Of a stretch of 7,452 nucleotides of DNA, positions 1 through 6,285 are shown in pieces (the stretch's first letter is position 1; each line of letters begins with the position of its first letter). The notes beneath the pieces are model-generated. The model did not search any database. It had not been told where the DNA came from and worked only from the letters and a program-made list of their open reading frames with translations. This stretch comes from an uncultured Marinilabiliaceae bacterium (lineage in GTDB: Bacteria > Bacteroidota > Bacteroidia > Bacteroidales > Marinilabiliaceae), in contig CAJONN010000156.1 in the NCBI GenBank assembly GCA_905235955.1, forward strand, positions 1 through 7,452, read 5' to 3'. The translations under genes and the position numbers were made by a program.

Positions 1-59
1 ATTTGCTTATCCAAATCATATTGGATAGCTATTGGCTTTGTATATATTTTCTTTTCCAT
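1..59 (-). CDS. 5' end of an unidentified protein gene (truncated by window edge)
   Basis: An open reading frame starts with ATG at 59 on the minus strand and runs off the left edge after 19 full codons (MEKKIYTKPIAIQYDLDKQ). A near-consensus Bacteroidetes promoter lies just upstream at 86-116, so the gene is probably transcribed on its own and not only by read-through from the methyltransferase gene 82 bp upstream. The opening (Met, charged residues, Tyr, Lys-Pro) loosely resembles short uncharacterised Bacteroidetes proteins that begin MKKxYxxP. This is a weak likeness from memory and assigns no function. No signal peptide or membrane segment is visible in the part present. Confidence 0.5.
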   Translation of the reverse strand, partial: MEKKIYTKPIAIQYDLDKQ

Positions 60-85
60 AATCTTGCATTTTTATAATTAGTACG

Positions 86-116
86 CAAAAGTAATGTTAT
101 TGTTGTTGAATAACAA
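86..116 (-). promoter_or_regulatory. Bacteroidetes-type promoter for the leftmost gene
   Basis: Read on the minus strand, TTG (116-114) is followed after exactly 20 nt by TACTTTTG (93-86), matching the TAnnTTTG -7 box. Transcription should start near position 80, giving a leader of roughly 20 nt before the ATG at 59. The spacing is the same as in the small-RNA promoter at 7052-7082, which supports both assignments. Confidence 0.6.
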
Positions 117-119
117 TAA
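97..119. repeat. AT-rich inverted repeat overlapping a promoter
   Basis: TTATTGTT (97-104) is repeated in inverted form as AACAATAA (112-119), with a short GTTGAAT loop. The right arm covers the -33 TTG of the leftmost gene's promoter and the loop and left arm lie in its spacer. It could be an operator. It could also be a weak terminator for the operon ending at 142, but it is AT-rich and the bases after it on the minus strand (CATTACTTTTG) do not form a clean U tract. Confidence 0.35.
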
Positions 120-141
120 TATAGCTTGTTTTTTACAAAAA

Positions 142-840
142 TTAACTACTTATTCGCACCAAATATTGATAATGATCATCTTCAATGAGTTTTTCACATT
201 TCAATCCTGCTCGTGAGGCGGCTTCTTGCAATGTATCAAAATCGATAAAGAGCCATTTGAATGGTTTGCCTTTCTCACGTTTATAGCTCATGGTATACTC
301 AAGCTCGCCATAATATGCTCCGTTGAGATTGAGCATAACGCTACCATCGTCGTCTTGAAACAGATAGATAAGGTCTGACGAGTCCATAAGCAACTGACCA
401 CTTGGCGCAAGCAGCTGCTTTATCTGGGCAAAGAAGTGTGGCAAATTATCAACAGTACCTATGATGCCAGCACCATTCATTAGCATAAGTATGGTGTCAT
501 ATTGGCTGCCTTGATGTTGATAAAAATCGGTATGTATAACATTGCTGATGCCTCTTTTCTGCATCACCGCTACTGCACCTTCTGACACATCAAGAGCGTC
601 GGCAACGATGCCATTTTGCTGAAGCCAAAGCACATGACTGCCCGAACCTGCTCCTACATCGAGGGTGCGACCTTTGCAGTGCTGAAGTGCAGTACGTTCT
701 ATTTGGCTCATATCGTTCCACGAATGAAAGAACTCACTTACTGGCCAATATTCAGTTTCAGCTATGTCGCTATCAACTCTTATTTTAGCTTTTTTATCTC
801 CTTCAAGATATGCCATTAATGCTTTGCCGTATGGGTCCAT
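142..840 (-). CDS. Class I SAM-dependent methyltransferase, substrate unknown
   Basis: This 232-residue protein is probably a cytoplasmic methyltransferase using S-adenosylmethionine. Motif I, the SAM-binding glycine loop, is clear at residues 60-68 (LDVGAGSGS). An acidic residue at the end of the next strand (D84 in ALDVS) fits ribose binding, and D105 (HTDFY) fits the adenine-side position. A YDTILMLMNGAG stretch from about residue 114 is the usual motif-IV strand. The N-terminal part (about 1-55: DPYGKAL, PVSEFF, ERTAL) resembles a cap region seen in Bacteroidetes methyltransferases of this type. The start is at 840, 20 bp after the deoC stop, and the gene is last in the dtd-mazG-deoC operon. 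Nothing in the sequence reveals whether the acceptor is a small molecule, protein or RNA. Confidence 0.85.
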   Translation of the reverse strand: MDPYGKALMAYLEGDKKAKIRVDSDIAETEYWPVSEFFHSWNDMSQIERTALQHCKGRTLDVGAGSGSHVLWLQQNGIVADALDVSEGAVAVMQKRGISNVIHTDFYQHQGSQYDTILMLMNGAGIIGTVDNLPHFFAQIKQLLAPSGQLLMDSSDLIYLFQDDDGSVMLNLNGAYYGELEYTMSYKREKGKPFKWLFIDFDTLQEAASRAGLKCEKLIEDDHYQYLVRISS

Positions 841-860
841 TATTGACGCGTTTTATTTTG

Positions 861-1751
861 CTAAAAATACTTTATTGCTTCAGTTTTACCTTCGGTTACT
901 TTAAGTATCTGACTCAGAAGTGCATTGGCCAAGCCACTTGCACCAATACGAAACATATCAGAGCCTTTCCAATCTGCACCCAAAATGGTATCGACAATAT
1001 TGTAGTAGAATGCTGCATCTTCTACGGTGCGCACACCGCCTGCGGGCTTAAATCCGACTTTGCGACCATTTTTAGCAACAAAGGCTTTGATGGCATGGCA
1101 CATCACAAAGGCTGCCTCAGGGGTAGCACCTACGCCATTTTTGCCCGTTGATGTTTTTATCATGTCGGCACCACTCTCCATAGCTATTATGCTGGCTGCC
1201 CAAATGTTTTCAGGCGTTTCGAGTGTGCCGGTTTCCAATATTACTTTGAGTCGGGCTGTGCCACAAGCCTCTTTTATTTGAGTCAACTCTTCAGCAACAA
1301 ACTCATAGTTGCCTTCAAGCATTTCGCCTACCGATATGACTACATCAATTTCGTTGGCACCAAATTCTACAGCTTTGCGTACTTCAGCACATTTGATGTC
1401 GGTAAAGGTTTGCGATGAAGGGAAGCATGCTGCCACAACAGCACGATATATGCCACTGACTTTGAGTGCCGACTTAACCACAGGTGCAAAAACCGGATAT
1501 ACACAGATGCCACCAACATTTTTAAGTTGTGGATAATCAGTTGCAAATGCATTAACCTTTTCTACAAATAGCCTCACACTTTCAGCTGAATCTGAAGTAG
1601 ATAGCGTAGTAAGGTCGATACTGTGAAACATATCTTGAAGTGCTTCACTGTTGGTATAGAATTTTTCTGAATCTCTCTTTATTTGCTCCAACAACTGAGC
1701 CATATTGTTGATCTCGTTGGGCATCGGATAGCGCGATAGCAAATTGTTCAT
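861..1751 (-). CDS. deoC: Deoxyribose-phosphate aldolase
   Basis: DeoC cleaves 2-deoxyribose 5-phosphate to acetaldehyde and glyceraldehyde 3-phosphate, the last step of deoxynucleoside catabolism in the cytoplasm. The catalytic set of the class I aldolase family is intact: the Schiff-base lysine K199 in ADMIKTSTGK, the second lysine K235 in GFKPAGGVRT, and the acidic D136 in ANEIDVVI. GICVYPVF at 81-88 matches the conserved early strand. At 296 residues it is longer than the roughly 250-260 of Escherichia coli DeoC because of an N-terminal helical extension of about 40 residues. The extension ends before FHSIDLTTL, the start of the barrel core. It lies between the MazG-like gene (21-bp gap) and the methyltransferase gene. 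No separate promoter is seen, so expression probably comes from the dtd promoter. Confidence 0.95.
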   Translation of the reverse strand: MNNLLSRYPMPNEINNMAQLLEQIKRDSEKFYTNSEALQDMFHSIDLTTLSTSDSAESVRLFVEKVNAFATDYPQLKNVGGICVYPVFAPVVKSALKVSGIYRAVVAACFPSSQTFTDIKCAEVRKAVEFGANEIDVVISVGEMLEGNYEFVAEELTQIKEACGTARLKVILETGTLETPENIWAASIIAMESGADMIKTSTGKNGVGATPEAAFVMCHAIKAFVAKNGRKVGFKPAGGVRTVEDAAFYYNIVDTILGADWKGSDMFRIGASGLANALLSQILKVTEGKTEAIKYF

Positions 1752-1772
1752 ATCTGTATTGATGTTTAGTTG

Positions 1773-2108
1773 TTATTCTTTGAGTTTGGGATTGTTGATA
1801 TGTCGCATATTGTCGCGAGATGTTTTTTTCTCTATATTTTTGCGCAAAGCTTCAGTAAGGTCTACGCCTGTTTGGTTGGCCATGCAAAGCAATACCCATA
1901 ACACATCGGCAAGTTCGTCAGCCAAGTTGAGTTGTTCGCCCGGCTTCGAACTTTGCTCACCATAGGTGCGCGAAATTATCCGAGCCAACTCGCCTACCTC
2001 TTCGGTAAGAATAGCCATATTGGTTAGCTCTGAAAAGTAGCGCACACCATATGTGGTTATCCATTTATCAACTATCTGCTGTGCTTCGCGCAATGATATA
2101 TCATTCAT
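1773..2108 (-). CDS. MazG-like nucleotide pyrophosphohydrolase
   Basis: This small 111-residue all-alpha protein belongs to the MazG-type NTP pyrophosphohydrolase superfamily, which hydrolyses nucleoside triphosphates to monophosphate and pyrophosphate and often clears non-canonical nucleotides. The metal-binding signature EExxE...ExxD is complete: E36, E37, E40 in EEVGE and E65, D68 in DELAD. It is a single domain of the short type, not the two-domain MazG of E. coli. The KKTSRD segment near 94-99 fits the basic tail common in this group. It starts 4 bp after the dtd stop, so translation is probably coupled. Its preferred nucleotide cannot be read from the sequence. Confidence 0.9.
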   Translation of the reverse strand: MNDISLREAQQIVDKWITTYGVRYFSELTNMAILTEEVGELARIISRTYGEQSSKPGEQLNLADELADVLWVLLCMANQTGVDLTEALRKNIEKKTSRDNMRHINNPKLKE

Positions 2109-2112
2109 TATG

Positions 2113-2568
2113 TTATATGTCTTTATTTAAAGTATCAATAATGATAGTTGTTGGTCCGTTATTTACAAGCGACACTTGCATGTCGGCACCAAAAATGCCA
2201 GTTTGTACTTTGCGTCCTAAGGCATCTGAAAGTTTATCAGCAAATGTATTGTAAATAGGTTCAGCCACATCGCCTTTGGCAGAGTCGATATATGAAGGTC
2301 GGTTGCCTTTTTTGGTTTTGGCATAGAGCGTAAATTGGCTCACTACAAGTATTTCACCTTGCTCGTCTATCACTGAACGATTCATCACACCATCAGCGTC
2401 TTCAAATATGCGCAGGTTGACTATTTTCTGCACAAGCCAATCCATTTCAGCAACATTGTCGGCAGCATTGACAGCAAAAAGCACCAACAATCCGTTAGCT
2501 ATTTGCCCCACAACTTTTCCGCCAACCGAAACACTGGCCTGAGTTACTTTTTGTATTACTACTCTCAT
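2113..2568 (-). CDS. dtd: D-aminoacyl-tRNA deacylase
   Basis: Dtd removes D-amino acids (and mischarged glycine) from tRNA, protecting translation in the cytoplasm; it acts as a homodimer. The family hallmarks are present: SQFTLYA at residues 77-83, KGNRPSY at 87-93, and the Gly-cisPro motif NNGPTT at 136-141 (G138, P139), which reaches into the partner's active site. The length of 151 residues is typical, and the start MRVVIQKVTQASV is the usual family start. It is the first gene of the minus-strand operon, with a TACTTTTG promoter box about 20 bp upstream. The common NDGPVT form reads NNGPTT here, a mild variation in the family. Confidence 0.96.
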   Translation of the reverse strand: MRVVIQKVTQASVSVGGKVVGQIANGLLVLFAVNAADNVAEMDWLVQKIVNLRIFEDADGVMNRSVIDEQGEILVVSQFTLYAKTKKGNRPSYIDSAKGDVAEPIYNTFADKLSDALGRKVQTGIFGADMQVSLVNNGPTTIIIDTLNKDI

Positions 2569-2588
2569 CTGTAATAAATAATTGGTTG

Positions 2589-2596
2589 CAAAAGTA
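2589..2596 (-). promoter_or_regulatory. -7 box of the dtd operon promoter
   Basis: On the minus strand TACTTTTG (2596-2589) matches the Bacteroidetes TAnnTTTG box and lies 20 bp before the dtd start codon, giving a very short leader. About 20 nt upstream there is only a T-rich stretch without a clear TTG, so the -33 element is weak. It is the only recognisable promoter for the four-gene operon in this window. Confidence 0.5.
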
Positions 2597-2787
2597 ACAC
2601 GGCTCTTTCATTTTAAAATAAAAATTCCACTCTTTTTTCTTTCTCACACAAGTTTCGCAAGTAAAAAATGCACAGAAAATAAGCCATAAGAATGGGGCGA
2701 AAGAAATATACCCAACAAAATAACCTTCCAACAATAAGCACGGAACCCGATTTTCACCTCGCGGTTGTCGCCTTTGGCACGGAGCGT

Positions 2788-2868
2788 AATTATCGTAGCG
2801 AAGCGTTAAAAACGATTTTTCTGTTTGAGCGAAGCGAGTTAAAATCGTTTAGCGAAGCGAAGATAATT
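2788..2868. repeat. Nested inverted repeat with GCGAAGCG modules
   Basis: Two inverted pairs are nested around almost the same centre: AATTATC (2788-2794) with GATAATT (2862-2868), and AAACGATTTT (2810-2819) with AAAATCGTTT (2841-2850). GCGAAGCG occurs three times in the same direction at 2798-2805, 2829-2836 and 2852-2859, with a degenerate GCGGAGTG at 2873-2880. In single-stranded DNA or RNA this could fold into a long interrupted hairpin. Confidence 0.65.
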
Positions 2869-2903
2869 TTTAGCGGAGTGGCAACAGCAACGAGTTCTTT
2901 TTG

Positions 2904-2933
2904 TTACTTTTTCTGTCGGCACAGAAAAAGTAA
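2904..2933. repeat. Perfect 13-bp inverted repeat (strong hairpin)
   Basis: TTACTTTTTCTGT (2904-2916) and ACAGAAAAAGTAA (2921-2933) are exact inverse complements around a CGGC tetraloop. The arms contain runs of T and A, so transcripts of either strand would carry a hairpin with U-rich flanks. A terminator role is possible, but the position inside the repeat element makes it more likely a structural part of that element. Confidence 0.6.
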
Positions 2934-2991
2934 AAGACTAATGAAAAACCGTATTTGTGGACTAATTTGTAGTACATCTCTACTTGCGAAA
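2929..2991 (-). repeat. Dispersed repeat unit, copy A
   Basis: Read on the minus strand this 63-nt unit (TTTCGCAAGTAGAGATG... to CATTAGTCTTTTACT) aligns end to end with 7288-7351. The two share TTTCGCAAGTAGA, ATGTACTACAAA and TCATTAGTCTTTTACT, with a more variable middle. It forms the right end of the element at 2650-2994. Confidence 0.7.
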
Positions 2992-3029
2992 CTTAAGGTA
3001 ATTTGAGTTTATCTTTCAGTATTAATGAT

Positions 3030-3037
3030 TATTTTTG
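3030..3037 (+). promoter_or_regulatory. -7 box of the purD operon promoter
   Basis: TATTTTTG fits TAnnTTTG and lies 36 bp before the purD ATG, implying a leader of about 30 nt. The matching -33 region is poor: the nearest TTG (3003-3005) is 24 nt upstream, with only TTT at the usual distance. No purine-type riboswitch fold was seen in the short leader. Confidence 0.45.
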
Positions 3038-3073
3038 CGCTGAAATAAACATTTCTGAAAAAATTATAACACA

Positions 3074-4360
3074 ATGAATATCCTACTCATCGGCTCGGGC
3101 GGCCGCGAAAATGCTTTGGCTTGGAAAATATCGCAAAGCGCAAAATGTACTAAACTTTTTATTGCTCCGGGCAATGCTGGCACCGCCAACTATGGCACCA
3201 ATGTGCAACTCGACCCCAACAACCATGACGTTGTAAAAGACTTCTTGATAAAAGAGAAGATAGATATGGTAGTTGTAGGACCAGAAGAACCGCTTGTAAA
3301 GGGACTGCACGATGCTATTTTAGCCGATGAAAAGACCAAACACATTCCGGTTATCGGACCACAGAAACAGGGCGCAGCACTTGAGGGTAGCAAGGAATTT
3401 GCCAAAGCCTTCATGATGCGACACAACATACCAACGGCACAATACAAAGCCTTCACACCCGCTACACTTGCCGATGGCGAAAAATTCTTGGAAACACTCA
3501 AAGCCCCATACGTGCTCAAAGCCGATGGATTAGCAGCCGGCAAAGGCGTGTTGATAATCAATGACCTTGACGAAGCCAAATCAGAACTGCGCCAGATGCT
3601 AAGTGGTAAATTTGGTGCAGCATCGTCGACAGTAGTGATAGAGGAATATTTGAGCGGAATAGAACTATCAGTATTTGTGCTCACCGATGGCAAATCGTAC
3701 GTCATCTTGCCCGAAGCCAAAGACTATAAACGCATAGGCGAAGGCGACACAGGCTTGAACACAGGTGGTATGGGAGCCGTATCGCCAGTGCCATTTGCAG
3801 GTGCTGAGTTTATGAAAAAAGTGGAAGAACGAATAGTAAAACCCACTGTAAACGGATTGCAAAAAGACAATATACCATACAAAGGCTTTATCTTCATCGG
3901 ACTAATGAACTGCGATGGCGAGCCAATGGTGATAGAATACAACGTCAGAATGGGCGACCCAGAGACCGAAGTGGTAATGCCACGCATAGAGAGCGACATA
4001 GTTGACCTCTTCTGCGCTGTAGCCGACAACCGACTAAACGAAAAGAGCATTGCTGTGAGCAACAACACATGCTGCACCGTAATGATGGTAGCAGGCGGAT
4101 ACCCCGGCAGCTACAACAAAGGTGACCTTATGACAGGCTTCGACAAGGTGAAAGACTCGATACTATTCCATGCAGGCACCAAACTTACAAGCGATGGCAT
4201 AGTTACCAACGGCGGCAGAGTGATAGCCGTAAGTTCGCTAGGAGCCAACAAGGATGAAGCCTTGGCTAAGTCGTATGCCAACGTAGCACACATTGAGTAC
4301 AACGGACGCTATTTTCGTCGAGACATTGGTAAGGATTTGGACAAATATTATCAGAAATAA
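3074..4360 (+). CDS. purD: Phosphoribosylamine-glycine ligase (GAR synthetase)
   Basis: PurD catalyses the second step of purine synthesis: 5-phosphoribosylamine plus glycine plus ATP gives glycinamide ribonucleotide. At 428 residues it has the full family length. The N-terminal domain opens with MNILLIGSGGREN, followed by APGNAGT (31-37) and VVGPEEPL (67-74). The ATP-grasp domain shows YVLKADGLAAGKGV (146-159), VVIEEYLSG (187-195), GEGDTGLNTGGMGAVSPVP (223-240) and the metal-binding IEYNVRMGDPETE (287-299). The C-terminal domain has CCTVMMVAGGYPG (333-345). One oddity: residue 13 is Asn (codon AAT) in the usually near-invariant GGREHAL segment. It is first in the plus-strand operon. Confidence 0.97.
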   Translation: MNILLIGSGGRENALAWKISQSAKCTKLFIAPGNAGTANYGTNVQLDPNNHDVVKDFLIKEKIDMVVVGPEEPLVKGLHDAILADEKTKHIPVIGPQKQGAALEGSKEFAKAFMMRHNIPTAQYKAFTPATLADGEKFLETLKAPYVLKADGLAAGKGVLIINDLDEAKSELRQMLSGKFGAASSTVVIEEYLSGIELSVFVLTDGKSYVILPEAKDYKRIGEGDTGLNTGGMGAVSPVPFAGAEFMKKVEERIVKPTVNGLQKDNIPYKGFIFIGLMNCDGEPMVIEYNVRMGDPETEVVMPRIESDIVDLFCAVADNRLNEKSIAVSNNTCCTVMMVAGGYPGSYNKGDLMTGFDKVKDSILFHAGTKLTSDGIVTNGGRVIAVSSLGANKDEALAKSYANVAHIEYNGRYFRRDIGKDLDKYYQK

Positions 4361-4381
4361 TCAGCACACAAAGAGAGCAAA

Positions 4382-5368
4382 GTGTTTAAGTTTTTCAACC
4401 ACAATACAATAGGTGTATATTTGGCACTGCCTGTGTTGCTCATATTGCTACGCTTAAGGCTCATTGTCTATCCGCTCGAAGGATATACGCCACTCACCAA
4501 CAACCTCTTCACTCCGATGTGGAACAACATTTTTGGCAGTGTAGAGTTGGGTGGCGAACTGAGCATAGTGTTATCAATATTCTTCACACTTATAGCAGCT
4601 TACATAGTTAGTGGCATTAGCAACTCCTTTCACTTTGCCGAACATCAGAGTTTGCTCGCATCGCTATATTACGTGCTAATTTCGAGTGGCTTTGTTGTCT
4701 CATACGGATTGCATCCGGCACACATATTTGCCATTTTTTATAGCATAGCCATTATTGCATTATTCAGAGCTTCAGACAAAAGCCGACCAATGCCACTGAT
4801 ATACAACGCATTCTTGTTTGCAACAATAGGTTGGCTATTTTGGGGCAAAGGTTTGTGGAGCCTCATAGTGTTGTTTGGTTTGCTATTCTTCATACGAACA
4901 TCAAACATAAGGTGCATTTTGGCAGCAATACTCGGAGCACTCACACCACTATCAGTGTATGCCACATGGCTTTTTATGCACAACGCGCTACTGACAACAG
5001 CAGAACTTTTTTGGCAAACATGCATAGTTGAGGTTCCGTTTTTCCACATGGGCATATACACCATATCATATTCGTGCCTTGTAGCGCTAACACTTGCCAT
5101 ATCGGCACTCAATGCCATCGGACATTTACCCCAACTAAGCATACTCGAGAGCCGATATACACGTTCGATAACATTTGTACTAGTGCTAATAACAGCTTCG
5201 ATAGCATTGCCACAATATGCATTTGAAATATTGCCCATTGTAGGCATAGCCGGAAGCATACTAATAGCCGCTATGATGCAACGCCTCAAAAACCAAATGT
5301 GGGCTGAAGTGCTGACTACAATAATGCTTGTTGTTACCGTTGTTATACAATGGAAAGTTAAGGGATAA
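4382..5368 (+). CDS. Polytopic inner-membrane protein of unknown function
   Basis: I do not recognise this 328-residue protein with certainty. It has about ten hydrophobic segments, roughly at 10-30, 58-80, 91-110, 112-130, 139-154, 156-171, 177-199, 224-246, 262-299 (probably two) and 307-324, so it sits in the cytoplasmic membrane. The start is GTG at 4382: it is in frame with the purD stop 21 bp upstream, there is no ATG between, and the first helix begins at residue 10, leaving no room for a later start. It may belong to the uncharacterised polytopic families found beside purD or envelope sugar genes in other Bacteroidetes (the DUF6427 group comes to mind; not verified). Its place before a glycosyltransferase suggests, but does not prove, a role in envelope glycan or lipid-linked sugar handling. 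Confidence 0.8.
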   Translation: MFKFFNHNTIGVYLALPVLLILLRLRLIVYPLEGYTPLTNNLFTPMWNNIFGSVELGGELSIVLSIFFTLIAAYIVSGISNSFHFAEHQSLLASLYYVLISSGFVVSYGLHPAHIFAIFYSIAIIALFRASDKSRPMPLIYNAFLFATIGWLFWGKGLWSLIVLFGLLFFIRTSNIRCILAAILGALTPLSVYATWLFMHNALLTTAELFWQTCIVEVPFFHMGIYTISYSCLVALTLAISALNAIGHLPQLSILESRYTRSITFVLVLITASIALPQYAFEILPIVGIAGSILIAAMMQRLKNQMWAEVLTTIMLVVTVVIQWKVKG

Positions 5369-5372
5369 AGAG

Positions 5373-6278
5373 ATGAATGCTCCTGTTGTTGTATTTACCT
5401 ATAATCGTCCGCAGCATACCCAACAAACAATAAACGCATTGTGCAATGCCCACCATGCCAACCAAACGCACCTCATCGTCTATTCTGATGCACCTCGCAC
5501 AATTGCCGACGAAAATGCTGTAGCCGATGTGCGCAACATCATACACCACATTGACGGTTTTGCCAAAATAACTATCGTAGAACGCGAAAAGAATATTGGC
5601 TTGGCTAACAATATTATAAGCGGATTATCTGAAGTTTTTGTTGAATATGATCGTGCCATTGTTATAGAAGATGATATAGTAGCAACTGAGGGCTTTTTAG
5701 ACTATATGAATGCTGCTCTTTCGTTCTACGAAAATAAAAATGTATGGTCAATAGCAGGCTACACACCACCTATTGACGTGCCACAAAACTACAACTACTC
5801 TACCTATTTTGCACCTCGCAACTGCTCGTGGGGTTGGGCTACGTGGCGCAACAAATGGCTCGAAACCGATTGGCAAGTATCTGACTTCGACCAATTTATA
5901 CGCAACAAGCAAGCTCGTCATACATTCAACTATGCAGGCACCGACCTCTCTGCTATGCTTTTGCGTTGGCGCATTGGCGAGATAAACTCATGGTCGGTGA
6001 GATTTTGCTATGCCGCCTTTAAGAGCAATCAGTCAACCGTCTACCCCACTATTTCGTTGGTGAAAAATGCAGGCACCGACGGGTCAGGCACCAACGTATC
6101 GCACACATTGCGCTACGAAAGCAAAACCACAAGCTACTTGAACGTAGAACAATTTGCGCCAACATCAATTGGTGTAAATGAGCAGATATTATCATCGTTC
6201 AGAAAAACTTATAACTGCTCATTTATAAGACGTTGCATAAATTATTTGAAGCTTTTGTTATACATTATTCAAAAATAA
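5373..6278 (+). CDS. Glycosyltransferase, GT-A fold, family 2-like
   Basis: The 301-residue protein should transfer a sugar from a nucleotide donor to an envelope acceptor at the cytoplasmic face of the membrane. It begins APVVVFTYNRPQHTQQTI, the usual first strand of GT-A enzymes. It then has NIGLANNIISG (74-84), a metal-binding acidic motif VIEDDIV (97-103), and PRNCSWGWATWRNKW (148-162) followed by DW, a signature of a GT2-like subgroup common in polysaccharide loci. ATG at 5373 was chosen over the in-frame ATG at 5328: it gives the canonical N-terminus and lies 4 bp after the preceding stop, whereas the earlier start would overlap the membrane gene by 41 bp. A hydrophobic tail (about 289-299) may aid membrane association. 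Donor and acceptor are unknown. Confidence 0.85.
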   Translation: MNAPVVVFTYNRPQHTQQTINALCNAHHANQTHLIVYSDAPRTIADENAVADVRNIIHHIDGFAKITIVEREKNIGLANNIISGLSEVFVEYDRAIVIEDDIVATEGFLDYMNAALSFYENKNVWSIAGYTPPIDVPQNYNYSTYFAPRNCSWGWATWRNKWLETDWQVSDFDQFIRNKQARHTFNYAGTDLSAMLLRWRIGEINSWSVRFCYAAFKSNQSTVYPTISLVKNAGTDGSGTNVSHTLRYESKTTSYLNVEQFAPTSIGVNEQILSSFRKTYNCSFIRRCINYLKLLLYIIQK

Positions 6279-6285
6279 ACAACCC

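Larger units (their letters stand above)
2650..2994. repeat. Palindromic intergenic repeat element with 14-bp terminal inverted repeats
   Basis: AAGTTTCGCAAGTA at 2650-2663 recurs in exact inverted form (TACTTGCGAAACTT) at 2981-2994. The 345 bp between them are full of smaller inverted repeats and GCGAAGCG modules and hold no credible gene. The element fills the space between the divergent dtd and purD promoters, and the same end sequence recurs at 7288 and 7353. No transposase or clear target-site duplication is seen. It resembles the non-coding dispersed repeats common in Bacteroidetes intergenic regions. Whether it is mobile, a transcription stop or a nucleoid element cannot be told from sequence alone. 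Confidence 0.6.

Noticed and set aside
97..119. Terminator of the deoC-methyltransferase operon
   Set aside because: The inverted repeat is nearly all A/T, lacks a clean following U tract and overlaps the next gene's promoter. It is listed only as an inverted repeat.
2692..3006. Open frame of 104 codons on the plus strand in the dtd-purD intergenic region
   Set aside because: It lies almost entirely over the palindromic repeat element. Its translation repeats SEALK/ERSELKS/SEAK, which comes from the GCGAAGCG modules. There is no promoter of its own or domain likeness, so it is treated as spurious.
3038..3073. Purine riboswitch or leader control ahead of purD
   Set aside because: The predicted leader is only about 30 nt and AU-rich, too short for a known purine-sensing aptamer, and shows no conserved core.
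3190..4302. Several long minus-strand open frames opposite purD
   Set aside because: They mirror the codon pattern of purD, have serine-rich meaningless translations and no promoters. PurD motifs account for the whole stretch.
5328..5372. Earlier in-frame ATG for the glycosyltransferase
   Set aside because: It would add 15 residues (MLLPLLYNGK...) and overlap the membrane-protein gene by 41 bp. The family N-terminus (PVVVFTYNRP) directly follows the ATG at 5373.
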